This document shows positions 41,612-50,187 of a DNA stretch of 64,000 nt, in pieces. Each line of letters begins with the position of its first letter. The first letter of the stretch is position 1. Under the pieces are notes generated by a model. It did not search any database, was not told where the DNA came from, and saw only the letters and a program-made list of their open reading frames with translations. The DNA is from an uncultured Clostridia bacterium. GTDB lineage: Bacteria; Bacillota; Clostridia; Christensenellales; Borkfalkiaceae. Location: contig CAKQRE010000026.1 of assembly GCA_934271265.1 (NCBI GenBank), forward strand, positions 183,508 to 247,507. Direction: 5' to 3'. The translations under genes were made by a program, and so were the position numbers.

Positions 41612-41650
41612 CGAAAAGAAAACCGAAGGGCGGAAGAACCGCTCTTCGGC
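41612..41650 (-). terminator. terminator of galK
   Basis: On the minus strand CCGAAGAGCGG pairs with CCGCCCTTCGG (one G-U type mismatch), followed by TTTTCTTTTC. Confidence 0.8.
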
Positions 41651-41701
41651 TGTTGCCGGGTACCTGAGCCACGGAAGGCGACGCAGACTGAAAACGAGGC
41701 G

Positions 41702-42916
41702 TCAAAGCATTTCGGCGGTGCCGAAAGGACGGACGTCGGCGCGGAAAACGTTCGTTTTACCGAAAACGGTCGCCATTTCTTTTTCGTAAGAAGGAGTTTC
41801 CTTCTCCGGAACGACCGCGAGGATCGATCCGGCGAAGCCGCCCCCGTGCACGCGGACGGCGCCGTTCTTTAAAATGCGGCGGGAAACTTCGAGCCCGAGC
41901 ATGACCCGTTGCTCCGTTTCGCCGGGAACCATGCAATTCTGTAATCTCGTTTCGGAGGAGATCCCCGATCCGTCGACCGCGGCGAGGAAAGAGGAGTAAT
42001 CCCGATTCATAAGAGCTTTCGCCGCGCTTTCCACCCTTTCGTTTTCTTCGTAAAAATGCAAAGCACGCAGAACGGCTCTTCCGCCGAGTTTATCGGCAAC
42101 GGAGGCGATCCCGGCATAGAATTCGGGATAGGGAACGTCTCGCAGAACCTTTTTCCCGAAGAACGAAGCAACGGCTTCCATTTCGCTCCGGATCGCGGCA
42201 TAGTGCGGGGTGAGGGCGGCGTGATTACCGCCGGTATTGGTGATAATAAGGTTATAGCCTTTGATCCCGCCGAGTTGCTCCGTTGCGGGAGAAGAAGGAT
42301 CTTTGAAATCGATTTTCACGAGCGAGCCGATCGCGATGCCGCTCTGATCCAGTAAACCGCATGGTTTTCCGAAATATACGTTCTCCGCATATTGCGCCGC
42401 AACGGCTTTATCGAACGGGGATAATACGCCGCCGAGATAGTATCGGTTAAAAATTTCGGCGATCAGAACTTCGTATGCGGCAGAGGAAGAGACCCCCGCG
42501 CCTTTGAATACGTTGCTCGTGAGATATGCCGTAAATCCGCCGATCCGATAGCCTTTTTCGATGAGAGCGTGCGCGACGCCGCGCGTGAGTGCGGCGGAAG
42601 TTCCCGTTTCTTTCGGCTTTCGTTCCGTGTCGTTAAGATCGATCACGATCGGGGCGTAACCGTCGGAGCAGATTTTGACCTTATCGTCCTCTCTTTTTTT
42701 AACGGCGGCAAGAATGTCGCAGGAGATCGCCGCCACGATCACGAGCCCGTGGTTGTGGTCGGTATGGTTGCCGAGGATCTCCGCGCGCCCGGGCGAAGAA
42801 AAAATACTCTCGCACGGGGTGTTCTCGCCCTTGAAAAAGGCTTGTTTCAGTTTTTCGATCCTCGCGGCGGCTGCCGTTTCGTCGGCGTGCGCGCCGTAAT
42901 AAGACGTGTAATTCAT
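41702..42916 (-). CDS. galK: galactokinase
   Basis: The 404-residue GHMP kinase phosphorylates galactose at C1, first step of the Leloir pathway. The galactokinase signature SPGRAEILGNHTDHNHG lies at residues 41-57, the ATP-binding KGAGVSSSAAYEV at 138-150, and VHGGGFAGSILAVVP is the third GHMP motif. Start chosen at the ATG of MNYTSYYG (42916) because GAGGGA lies 6 bases upstream; an extension to 42985 would be Arg-rich and without ribosome site. No galT or galE is in the window. Own promoter and terminator make it monocistronic. Confidence 0.94.
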   Translation of the reverse strand: MNYTSYYGAHADETAAAARIEKLKQAFFKGENTPCESIFSSPGRAEILGNHTDHNHGLVIVAAISCDILAAVKKREDDKVKICSDGYAPIVIDLNDTERKPKETGTSAALTRGVAHALIEKGYRIGGFTAYLTSNVFKGAGVSSSAAYEVLIAEIFNRYYLGGVLSPFDKAVAAQYAENVYFGKPCGLLDQSGIAIGSLVKIDFKDPSSPATEQLGGIKGYNLIITNTGGNHAALTPHYAAIRSEMEAVASFFGKKVLRDVPYPEFYAGIASVADKLGGRAVLRALHFYEENERVESAAKALMNRDYSSFLAAVDGSGISSETRLQNCMVPGETEQRVMLGLEVSRRILKNGAVRVHGGGFAGSILAVVPEKETPSYEKEMATVFGKTNVFRADVRPFGTAEML

Positions 42917-43051
42917 AAATTCCCTCAAGTCCGGTCCTGCCGTTTTCCGCCGCGGAAAACGCCGCGTTTGTTTTTTTGAAAGCAAAGCGCGAGCGTAATC
43001 GATACGTTCGTGTTCCGTCAGGTTGCCGTTTATTTATTTGAGATTGGTCTT

Positions 43052-43080
43052 ATTTTACCATAATGCGGACGTAATGGCAA
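43052..43080 (-). promoter_or_regulatory. promoter of galK
   Basis: Minus strand: TTGCCA (43080-43075), 17-base spacer, TAAAAT (43057-43052) with extended TGG. The same two boxes and extension occur before rpsB. Confidence 0.75.
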
Positions 43081-43172
43081 GCGAACGGGGTTTATTTTTG
43101 CGTTCCGGATCGTTTTTTCCGAATTCTTTTCGGAGAAGTGCGGAAAATAAGATGATTTTTTCCGTCGGATAT

Positions 43173-43180
43173 GATAAAAT
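43173..43180 (+). promoter_or_regulatory. extended -10 directly before the 43187 start
   Basis: TGATAAAAT ends at 43180 and the ATG is at 43187, so initiation 6-8 bases downstream would give a leaderless message. The -35 (ATGATT) is weak. Confidence 0.55.
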
Positions 43181-43186
43181 AATACC

Positions 43187-45181
43187 ATGAAAAGAAATGT
43201 TGGCGGCACACCGCTTCGGATAAAAGCATTTTGCGCGGCGGTTGCGTTGTTCTTAATCACGGGCTTCCTTTTGTTTCCGACGGAAACGAAGGCGTTCGCT
43301 TTTGCGGGCGGCGTTTTATATTCGGAAGTCTTCGCCGGAACGGAAACGGAGAAGATCGGTTGCCCGATCATCGGCGTAGAGTTTGCGGACGGAGAAACGA
43401 CGTTCGGCGCTTCGGCGGTACAGGCGGCGAACGCGGCGTTTTCGGAAGACGAGTACAGCCTGAAAAATTATATTTCGGCAAATACGAACGGCATGGTTTC
43501 GGTTTTTCCTTCTTACGCGGCAACGGTCAGGATCGAAAAATCTTCTTCCCGTTTTACCCCCGCCTATCTTTACGGCGCGGGAAAATGGGAACTTGTGAAC
43601 GAAGCGGGGTATGACAATCGTTGTTATGACGAAAACGGGAACGTCGTTCCCGCAGGCGAGGGAAGAAAGAGCATCGACTATTTTGCGCGGGAACAGGAAC
43701 TCCTTCGGCTTGTTTTAAACGGACTGGCGGAGAAAACCGATCTTGATCTTTCCTCTTACGATCGCGACGGCGACGGAGAGATCGACGGGTTATGCCTTTT
43801 GTTCGGTTCCCCCGTGACGGTGGAAAGGGTGAAAAATTACGGAACGGGAACGATCTTCTGGCCTCATCAGAGCACCGTTTATTACGGCGACACGAAAACG
43901 GCGGCTTCGCTGTATTATTCGGACGGTAAGAATTACGACGATACTTTTTCGGTCGTTCGCGTCGGAAACAAGATCGCGCGGAGATATCTCGCGATGCCGT
44001 TCGACTATTTCGGCGAGGGCGGCAAAAAAGCGGGGCTTACGGCAAACTCCGTATTATGCCACGAGTTTATGCACGTTCTCGGCGTTCCCGATTATTACCC
44101 TTACGACGGTTCGGATACGGAATACGTCGGCGAACTCGATATTATGGATCGCAACGCGGCGGTCCCGCAGTTGTCCCTTTCTTACATAAGGCAAAAGTCC
44201 GGTTGGCTGGAAGAGGGCGAAAACATTCTTGCGGCGGAAACGGAAGGGGACTATACCTTGTTTCCCGTCGAATCCGGGAAAAGCGAAGTGAAAGCCTATA
44301 AGATCGCGCTTGACGATTACGAAGAGAAAAAGGAAACTTTTTACGTCGAATACCGCAGCAACCGCTATCCTTTTGGCAAGGGGTTATCCGATTCGGGGTT
44401 GATTATTTATCGGGTGAACGAAAGCAACGCTTATATCGATTATACGGGCGGGAAGGGAAGCGTGGATTACGGAAATATGTACGGAGAACCGGAGGTCTAC
44501 GTTTTCCGCGACTGGCAACTCGATAATATTTTTACAAAGGAATATACCGTCAGAAAGGAGATCTCGTCCCGCGGGAAATGTTATGCGTATCTCGGCTTGT
44601 ATCCCGTTTCGTCTTACGGGGGAGCGAACGCGAAACGCAATCTCGTCACTTATTCCGACGGCGAAAACAGCGGCGTCGCTTTAAAGGTTTTAAGCGAGAA
44701 TCCGGACGGATCGATTTCCTTTCATCTGGATCTTCCTGTCGCGAGCCGCGCGGAAGACGAAGTGAAAATCGCCGTTTTATCGGCTTCGGCGGGGATCTTT
44801 ACGGATGAGGGAGGAAGGGAGTATCTCTCTTTCGATTACGGGGTGAGAACGGGTGAGGTGTTCGTTCTCGAAACGGAAGAAAAAATCGGCGAGCCGTCCG
44901 GCGAGGCTCTTGCCAAAGGAGAATACGGCGCGACGAGCAAGGTGCCGGTGTCGTTCAGGAAAACGTTTCTTAAACAGAGCGGCGGGAAAAAGTACGTTTA
45001 CGTGTGCGCCCGCCACGGAAACGGTTACACCGCTGTTTCCGTATTTGAACGCGAAGGAACGAACGCGGAAGAGATAAAGATAAATCTGCCCGTCATGGCG
45101 GCGATCGTTTTCGGTGCGACGGTTGCGGTCGTGATCGTCATTGCGGGCGCGATTTCGAATATCGGAAAAAAGAGAGGTTAA
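43187..45181 (+). CDS. exported M6-like metallopeptidase, C-terminally anchored
   Basis: A 664-residue protein with a signal peptide (about residues 1-40, hydrophobic AFCAAVALFLITGFLLF). The zinc site HEFMHVLGVPD (292-302) carries the extended HExxHxxGxPD motif of M6 (immune inhibitor A-like) peptidases, and DRDGDGEID (192-200) looks like a calcium-binding loop. A beta-rich domain follows (about 340-550), then a C-terminal membrane helix (AAIVFGATVAVVIVIAGAI, about 638-656). It should be a surface protease; substrates are unknown. It has no Shine-Dalgarno and appears to be read from a leaderless transcript. Three bases separate it from the next gene. Confidence 0.82.
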   Translation: MKRNVGGTPLRIKAFCAAVALFLITGFLLFPTETKAFAFAGGVLYSEVFAGTETEKIGCPIIGVEFADGETTFGASAVQAANAAFSEDEYSLKNYISANTNGMVSVFPSYAATVRIEKSSSRFTPAYLYGAGKWELVNEAGYDNRCYDENGNVVPAGEGRKSIDYFAREQELLRLVLNGLAEKTDLDLSSYDRDGDGEIDGLCLLFGSPVTVERVKNYGTGTIFWPHQSTVYYGDTKTAASLYYSDGKNYDDTFSVVRVGNKIARRYLAMPFDYFGEGGKKAGLTANSVLCHEFMHVLGVPDYYPYDGSDTEYVGELDIMDRNAAVPQLSLSYIRQKSGWLEEGENILAAETEGDYTLFPVESGKSEVKAYKIALDDYEEKKETFYVEYRSNRYPFGKGLSDSGLIIYRVNESNAYIDYTGGKGSVDYGNMYGEPEVYVFRDWQLDNIFTKEYTVRKEISSRGKCYAYLGLYPVSSYGGANAKRNLVTYSDGENSGVALKVLSENPDGSISFHLDLPVASRAEDEVKIAVLSASAGIFTDEGGREYLSFDYGVRTGEVFVLETEEKIGEPSGEALAKGEYGATSKVPVSFRKTFLKQSGGKKYVYVCARHGNGYTAVSVFEREGTNAEEIKINLPVMAAIVFGATVAVVIVIAGAISNIGKKRG

Positions 45182-45184
45182 AAG

Positions 45185-46183
45185 ATGCAGGAGAATCACA
45201 ACGACGATCTGTTCGACGACAACGCCTTCGGGCGTCCGGACGAAAAAGACGAGAAAGCAAGCCCGTCCGTCGGAACGGGGGAAACGGGCGAAACGAGGAT
45301 GACGGAGGGCGCAAGCCCGGCTCGGAGCGACATCCGGGATCCGGACAACGAAAGACCGATCGGTGCGGATTATTTTTCATCGGTGCCTTACCCCGATGCG
45401 AAAATCGTTTCCGGCGTCGGGGCGGATGATTCCGCCGGGTCGAAAAGCGGGATCGGTGCGGAGAACAGATCGGAAACGCCGCAGAATGCGACGAGCGAAG
45501 AGAACGGACAAAGCGGCAGGGAAAACTATTTTAACTATTGCGGAAACGCCGCGCGGGAAAACACCACGGGCGGGGGTGAAACGAACGGCGGAAACGCCTG
45601 CAACGGACAAACCGCGGACAATTCGCGGGATCGGGGCAACGGACAGGATCCCTACGGCGGGCAGAATCCCTACGGCGGACAAAACCCCTACGGCGGGCAG
45701 AATCCTTACGCCGGGCAGAATCCTTACGCCGGGCAGAATAATTACCGGAATTACGGGAAAGGGGAGGGAACTCCTTACGGGGGAACGAATCCTTACGCTT
45801 CGGCGCAGGGCGAACCCGTACCCGACGACTTCAGACCCGTTTCGGGGACGGGACGGGTGCTCGGCATCGTTTCGATGGTGTGCGGCATTCTCTCCGTTCT
45901 GGGGTGTTGCTGTATGGGCGTGTTTCTCGCGGCGGCGATCGCCGGTATCATAACTTCCGCAATTTCTTTCAAAAGGGGCGACCGCAACGGCTTTGCGGTC
46001 GCGGGGCTTGTAACGAGCATCGTCGGCGTGGTTTTCAACGTGATCGTGATAATCTTCATCGCCGTTACCGGGTCTGCGTTTCCGCCCGACACGAGCGAAC
46101 CTTCGGAACCGGAAAGCGATATTATCGTCGGCGCGATCACTTACGGGATCGAATGGCTGAAGGTTGCGGTTATGAAGGCATAA
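45185..46183 (+). CDS. DUF4190 membrane protein with long Gly/Asn-rich N-terminus
   Basis: A 332-residue protein. The first 215 residues are hydrophilic and low-complexity, and include GQNPYGG/GQNPYAG pentapeptide-like repeats at about 158-185. Residues 225-300 are a DUF4190 domain: VLGIVSMVCGILSVLGCCCMGVFLAAAIAGIITSAISF and, after a charged turn, FAVAGLVTSIVGVVFNVIVIIFIAV. DUF4190 is a widespread double-helix membrane domain of unknown role. The gene starts 3 bases after the protease stop, so both are probably cotranslated; the repeat-rich arm may be a linker or interaction region. Confidence 0.8.
   Translation: MQENHNDDLFDDNAFGRPDEKDEKASPSVGTGETGETRMTEGASPARSDIRDPDNERPIGADYFSSVPYPDAKIVSGVGADDSAGSKSGIGAENRSETPQNATSEENGQSGRENYFNYCGNAARENTTGGGETNGGNACNGQTADNSRDRGNGQDPYGGQNPYGGQNPYGGQNPYAGQNPYAGQNNYRNYGKGEGTPYGGTNPYASAQGEPVPDDFRPVSGTGRVLGIVSMVCGILSVLGCCCMGVFLAAAIAGIITSAISFKRGDRNGFAVAGLVTSIVGVVFNVIVIIFIAVTGSAFPPDTSEPSEPESDIIVGAITYGIEWLKVAVMKA
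45652..45741 (+). repeat. 15-18-bp tandem coding repeats
   Basis: Five to six copies of a unit reading GGGCAGAATCCCTACGGC with third-position changes, coding for GQNPYG/GQNPYA. Coding repeat, not CRISPR. Confidence 0.7.
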
Positions 46184-46191
46184 ACGCCCTT

Positions 46192-46203
46192 ATAAGTCGA
46201 TAA
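46192..46203 (+). repeat. 12-bp repeat ATAAGTCGATAA
   Basis: Exact copy of the recurrent word, 8 bases after the DUF4190 gene stop. Confidence 0.7.
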
Positions 46204-46228
46204 ACGAAAAATTTTGGCGGGCAAATTT

Positions 46229-46726
46229 ATGGCGGAAAGCAGGATGCCGCCGGAAAACGGCGGGAAGCAGATCGAAGAAAACGGCGGGCGCAAGCCTGCC
46301 CTTTTCGCCTGCGGAAGAAAAGCGATCGCGAAGCTGCTGCGGTTTTTCCGGAAGATATCGCCCGTTTTTCCCGTATGCGCCGCGGCGGCGATCCTCGTTT
46401 TTGCAAGGCTTTCCGATCCTTTTGCGGACGATACCGTTTTCTGTTTCGTCAATCGGGCGAGCGGGCTTCACTGCGGAACGTGCGGACTTACGCGGGCGGC
46501 TTACTGTCTGACGGAAGGAGATATCCGCGGGACGTTTTATTATCACTTTTTCTTTGCCGCGGGGTTGATCCCGGCGATCCTTCTTTCCACGGCGTATCTC
46601 GTTAATTTCTTGGCGGGAAAAAGAGCGATCCCTCTTCCCCGACCGAAATGGGCTTATTTTTACCTTCTTCTCGCCTTATTCGTCGCGTTTCTGATTTTCC
46701 GCAACGCCACGGATATCGTCTACTGA
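46229..46726 (+). CDS. DUF2752 membrane protein
   Basis: A 165-residue protein. SGLHCGTCGLTRAAYCLTEGDI (about residues 78-99) is the DUF2752 signature, normally SGxxCPxCGxTRA, lying between membrane helices (VCAAAAILVFARL; FFAAGLIPAILLSTAYLVNFL; YFYLLLALFVAFLIF). The cysteine pair may bind metal or form a disulfide; the family has no known activity. It commonly neighbours DUF4190 genes in clostridia, as here. ATG 46229 is preferred to an upstream TTG, although the Shine-Dalgarno is weak. Confidence 0.75.
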   Translation: MAESRMPPENGGKQIEENGGRKPALFACGRKAIAKLLRFFRKISPVFPVCAAAAILVFARLSDPFADDTVFCFVNRASGLHCGTCGLTRAAYCLTEGDIRGTFYYHFFFAAGLIPAILLSTAYLVNFLAGKRAIPLPRPKWAYFYLLLALFVAFLIFRNATDIVY

Positions 46727-46798
46727 ACGAAAACCGGTTCGCATGCGAAGTTTTTACGACAAAAATTACAAAAAGAAAGAAAAACGGAGCGAAAACGT

Positions 46799-46827
46799 TT
46801 GCCAAACGGGCGGAGATATGGTAAAAT
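46799..46827 (+). promoter_or_regulatory. promoter of rpsB-tsf
   Basis: TTGCCA (46799-46804), 17-base spacer, TAAAAT (46822-46827) with extended TGG. The leader is about 150 bases and contains CCCGA...CGGG and CTTTCCCC...GGGGA pairings, room for an S2-type autoregulatory leader. Confidence 0.75.
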
Positions 46828-46986
46828 AATAAACGCTATAAAATTCACACCCGATTTCGGGCGCCTTTCGTGCTTTCCCCAAATAAAAAAGGCAAGGGGA
46901 TCGTTGCGGCGCCGTAACTTTCGCGAAAAACTTTGTTTTCCGGGGGAGGGAAAAAGAAACGGGGAGGAATAACGGAGGAACTATTT

Positions 46987-47763
46987 ATGGCAGTAACGTC
47001 TATGAAACAGCTTCTCGAAGCCGGCGTTCATTTCGGACACCAGACGAGAAGATGGAACCCCAAAATGAAGAAGTACATCTACGGCGAACGCAACGGCATT
47101 CATATCATCGATCTTCAGATCACCGTCGATCTGATCGAAGAAGCCTATAAATTCGTCGTCGACTCCGTGAAAGCGGGTAAATCCGTACTTTTCGTCGGCA
47201 CGAAGAAACAGGCTCAGGAAGCCATTCAGCAGGAAGCCGAAAGATGCGGCATGTACTATGTGAACTCGAGATGGCTCGGCGGTACGCTCACCAACTTCAA
47301 AACCATCAGAACGAGAATCGACAGACTGAACAAACTTGACAATATGGAAAAAACGGGCGAGTTCGATCTTCTTCCCAAGAAAGAAGTTCTCGGTCTGAAA
47401 GCGGAAAGAGACAAGCTTCAGCACAACCTCGGCGGTATCAGAGAGATGAAAGCTCTTCCCGGCGTGATGTTTGTCGTCGACCCCAACTGCGAACTGAACG
47501 CGGTAAAGGAAGCGAGAAAGCTGAACATCCCCGTGGTTGCGATCACCGATACGAACTGCGATCCCGACCTTGTGGACTATGTGATCTCCGGTAACGACGA
47601 CGCGATCAGAGCGGTCAAACTCATCGCTTCCATCATTGCGGATGCCGTTATCGAAGCGAAACAGGGAGAAGACGCCGTGAAACACGACGTTGAAGAAGCC
47701 GTAGCCGAAGAAGCCGCTGCCGAAACGACGGAAGAAACCGTTACGGAAGAGGCGCAGGCGTAA
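46987..47763 (+). CDS. rpsB: 30S ribosomal protein S2
   Basis: A 258-residue ribosomal protein. MKQLLEAGVHFGHQTRRWNPKM and the RNGIHIIDLQ segment are diagnostic; LLFVGTKKQAQ and PGVMFVVDPNCE follow as expected. The C-terminal 30 residues are an acidic Ala/Glu/Thr tail (VEEAVAEEAAAETTEETV) common in clostridial S2. Start chosen at ATG 46987 behind CGGAGGAAC. It is followed by tsf, the classical order. Confidence 0.98.
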   Translation: MAVTSMKQLLEAGVHFGHQTRRWNPKMKKYIYGERNGIHIIDLQITVDLIEEAYKFVVDSVKAGKSVLFVGTKKQAQEAIQQEAERCGMYYVNSRWLGGTLTNFKTIRTRIDRLNKLDNMEKTGEFDLLPKKEVLGLKAERDKLQHNLGGIREMKALPGVMFVVDPNCELNAVKEARKLNIPVVAITDTNCDPDLVDYVISGNDDAIRAVKLIASIIADAVIEAKQGEDAVKHDVEEAVAEEAAAETTEETVTEEAQA

Positions 47764-47797
47764 GTCAAGCACCCATTTATTATAAGGAGATAACGAA

Positions 47798-48457
47798 ATG
47801 AACTTTACGGCAAACGACGTAAAAACCCTGAGAGAAAGAACGGGCGCCGGCATGATGGATTGCAAAAACGCCCTCGTTACCTGCGAAGGGGATATGGAAA
47901 AAGCAATCGATTTCCTTCGCGAGAAGGGAATTGCGAAAGCGGCAAAGAAAGCAGGCAGAATCGCTGCCGAAGGTATTGTCGACAGCTACATTCACATGGG
48001 CGGAAAAGTCGGCGTGCTTCTCGAAGTGAACTGCGAAACGGACTTCGTGGCGAACGGCGAAATGTTCAGAAGCCTTGTTCACGACATCGCCCTTCAGATC
48101 GCGGCGTCGAACCCGCAGTACGTTTCTTCGAGCGAAGTTCCCGAAGAAGTGCTTGAGAAGGAAAAAGCGATCCTTCGCGCGCAGGCTCTCGAAGAGGGCA
48201 AGCCCGAAAAGATCGTCGACAAAATGGTAGAAGGCAGAATCAAGAGCTTCTATGAAGACAACTGCCTGCTCAACCAGAAATTCGTGAAAGATCCTTCCAA
48301 GACCGTTGAACAGGTCGTGATCGAAGCGACGGCGCAGATCGGCGAAAAGATCTCCGTGAGAAGATTCACCCGTTACGAAATGGGCGAAGGTCTTCAGAAG
48401 AAAGAAGAAAATCTTGCCGAAGAAGTGCAGGCTCAGGTTGATAAAATGAAGAAATAA
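47798..48457 (+). CDS. tsf: elongation factor Ts
   Basis: A 219-residue nucleotide exchange factor for EF-Tu. The N-terminal LRERTGAGMMDCKNALVTCEGDMEKAIDFLREKG and the core GKVGVLLEVNCETDFVANGE are conserved. The length is the short form (about 200-220 residues) with a single core subdomain arrangement, seen in several bacterial lineages, rather than the 280-295 residues of E. coli and B. subtilis. TATAAGGAG precedes the ATG. Confidence 0.97.
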   Translation: MNFTANDVKTLRERTGAGMMDCKNALVTCEGDMEKAIDFLREKGIAKAAKKAGRIAAEGIVDSYIHMGGKVGVLLEVNCETDFVANGEMFRSLVHDIALQIAASNPQYVSSSEVPEEVLEKEKAILRAQALEEGKPEKIVDKMVEGRIKSFYEDNCLLNQKFVKDPSKTVEQVVIEATAQIGEKISVRRFTRYEMGEGLQKKEENLAEEVQAQVDKMKK

Positions 48458-48458
48458 A

Positions 48459-48598
48459 AGGGATCCCGCGTCCGACGCCGCTTTTGTGTTCGTCAGCGGA
48501 GACAAAAGCGGCGCCCGAAAGGCGGATGCTCGCGAGAGATCCCCTAAGGACGGTTGATTCCGATCGACAGGGGCGCATAGTTATGCGTCCCTTTTTTT
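48459..48598 (+). promoter_or_regulatory. attenuator-like structured leader of pyrH
   Basis: GGGATC (48460-48465) pairs with GATCCC (48538-48543); GCGTCCG (48468-48474) with CGGATGC (48523-48529); CGCCGCTTTTGT (48476-48487) with its inverse (48502-48513). Then AGGGGCGCATA (48569-48579) and TATGCGTCCCT form a terminator with TTTTTTT. CCCCT (48541-48545) can alternatively pair with AGGGG (48569-48573), which would break both the outer stem and the terminator. The ATG of pyrH is 34 bases on, with no promoter between. Confidence 0.6.
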
Positions 48599-48631
48599 CT
48601 GCCTGACTATCGTAGGGCAAAAGGAGAAGCC

Positions 48632-49339
48632 ATGCAGGCTAAATATAAGAGAGTATTATTGAAAATCAGCGGAGAAGCTCTTTCCGGCTCCAAGGGGCAC
48701 GGGTACGAGGTGTCGGCTGTGGAAGCCGTTGCCGCGCAGATCGGAACGCTTGTCGATAACGGCGTGCAGGTCGGCGTGGTCGTCGGCGGCGGCAACTTCT
48801 GGAGAGGTCGTCAGGGAGACGAGATGGATCGTACCACGGCGGACTATATGGGAATGCTCGCAACCGTGATCAACGCGCTCGCCTTGTCGGATGCCTTTGA
48901 ACGCAAGGGTATGGAAGCCCGCGTGATGACGTCGCTTGCCATTTCTTCCGTCGGCGAACCGTTCAATTACAAAACGGCGCAGAGATATCTTTCGGAAGGG
49001 AAAGTCGTGGTGTTCGGCGGAGGTACGGGCAATCCTTATTTCTCCACGGATACGGGGGCTTCTCTTCGCGCGACGGAGATCGGCGCGGACGTTCTTCTGC
49101 TTGCCAAAAACGTGGACGGTATTTACGACAGCGACCCGAAAACCAATCCTTCCGCAAAGAAATACGACACCCTTACTTACGACGAATACGTGGCAAAGGG
49201 GTTGCGGGCGATGGATACTTCGGCGGTCGTGATGTGCAAAGAGAATAAAGTGAAAGTGCACGTATTCGGTTTAAACGAGGACAACGCGATCGTAAACGCC
49301 GTTTTCGCCGAGAGCAAAGGAACCGTCATTTCTCACTGA
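48632..49339 (+). CDS. pyrH: UMP kinase
   Basis: The 235-residue amino-acid-kinase-fold enzyme makes UDP from UMP, feeding RNA, DNA and cell-wall precursors. RVLLKISGEALSG, VVVGGGNFWRGR and TDTGASLRATEIGADVLLLAKNVDGIYDSDP are family signatures. The protein is hexameric and allosterically controlled in other bacteria. It is separated from tsf by a structured attenuator-like leader. AAAGGAGAAGCC precedes the ATG. A near copy of the recurrent 12-mer follows the stop. Confidence 0.97.
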   Translation: MQAKYKRVLLKISGEALSGSKGHGYEVSAVEAVAAQIGTLVDNGVQVGVVVGGGNFWRGRQGDEMDRTTADYMGMLATVINALALSDAFERKGMEARVMTSLAISSVGEPFNYKTAQRYLSEGKVVVFGGGTGNPYFSTDTGASLRATEIGADVLLLAKNVDGIYDSDPKTNPSAKKYDTLTYDEYVAKGLRAMDTSAVVMCKENKVKVHVFGLNEDNAIVNAVFAESKGTVISH

Positions 49340-49349
49340 AACAACGCAT

Positions 49350-49361
49350 TGATTGGCTTAT
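49350..49361 (-). repeat. 10-of-12 match to the recurrent word after pyrH
   Basis: TGATTGGCTTAT, 10 bases after the stop; degenerate, same orientation as the right arm after nrdD. Confidence 0.35.
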
Positions 49362-49436
49362 AGCCACGCTTTTGTTTTTTTGCCCTCCGGATGCGAAAGG
49401 CAAAGAAAACGTTTTGTGAGAATTTCGGGAAACATA

Positions 49437-49465
49437 TTGCTTTTCCCGGAATAATATTGTATAAT
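49437..49465 (+). promoter_or_regulatory. promoter of frr and downstream genes
   Basis: TTGCTT (49437-49442), 17-base spacer, TATAAT (49460-49465). Transcription should start near 49472, at the beginning of the shared leader element. Confidence 0.8.
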
Positions 49466-49469
49466 AAAA

Positions 49470-49524
49470 GCGGGAAAACTTGCTTGCAAGGGATTTCAGA
49501 CGCGGTATTTCAACGGAAACGGCG
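49470..49524 (+). ncRNA. 55-nt leader element, copy 1 (frr leader)
   Basis: Gap-free alignment to 63809-63863 gives 42 identical of 55 positions; 11 of 13 differences are transitions. Invariant blocks are TGCTTGCAAGGG and TTTCAACGG. CGC-GT and AC-GGCG enclose the second block as the loop of a hairpin. It begins 4 bases after the -10 box in both copies. Likely a cis-acting RNA; class not recognised. Confidence 0.55.
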
Positions 49525-49614
49525 GTTGCCGACAAAATTATATTCTGTCGCGTTTCTACGTTTAACGGAAACGCAGCATAATAGAAACGTATCAACACCC
49601 AAGGGAGATTTATC

Positions 49615-50187
49615 ATGTTGGACATTGAAAAAGTGGAAGGCATCGTAATGGATGCCGAAGAAAAATTCGAGAAGACGGAAGACGTTTTCGTTTCCGATCT
49701 GATGCAGGTGAGAGCGGGCAGAGCAAATCCGCACGTTCTCGACAAGATCAAGGTGGATTATTACGGGACCCCGTCTCCGATCAATCAGGTGGGGAACATT
49801 GCCGTGCAGGACGGGCAATGCCTTGTGATCTCGCCGTGGGATAAAACCTTGCTGAAAGCCGTGGAAAAGGCGATCCTCGTTTCCGATATCGGCATCACGC
49901 CGACGAACGACGGCAACGTGATCCGTCTCGTTTTCCCTACTCTTACGGAGGAGAGAAGAAAGGATATCGTAAAACAGGTGAGAAAAATGGCGGAAGAAGC
50001 GAAGGTCGCCGTGAGAAACGTCAGAAGAGAGTGTCTCGATTCGCTGAAAAAGCTGAACAAGGCGAAGGAAATGACGGACGACGAATACGCGAATTACGAA
50101 GCCGATATCGAAAAGTCGGTCGCGAAGGCTGTCGAACACATCGATAAGGCTTGCCAGGAAAAAGAAAAAGAATTGATGACGGTATAA
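49615..50187 (+). CDS. frr: ribosome recycling factor
   Basis: The 190-residue protein, with EF-G, splits post-termination ribosomes. QVRAGRANPHVLDKIKVDYYGTPSPINQVGNI and VIRLVFPTLTEERRKDIVKQVRKMAEEAKVAVRNVRR are diagnostic. AAGGGAGATTTATC precedes the ATG. It leads the frr-uppS-cdsA-dxr-rseP unit; its stop overlaps the uppS start (TAATG). Confidence 0.98.
   Translation: MLDIEKVEGIVMDAEEKFEKTEDVFVSDLMQVRAGRANPHVLDKIKVDYYGTPSPINQVGNIAVQDGQCLVISPWDKTLLKAVEKAILVSDIGITPTNDGNVIRLVFPTLTEERRKDIVKQVRKMAEEAKVAVRNVRRECLDSLKKLNKAKEMTDDEYANYEADIEKSVAKAVEHIDKACQEKEKELMTV

Noticed and set aside
45652..45741. CRISPR-like array
   Set aside because: Contiguous in-frame codon repeats (GQNPYG) without spacers.
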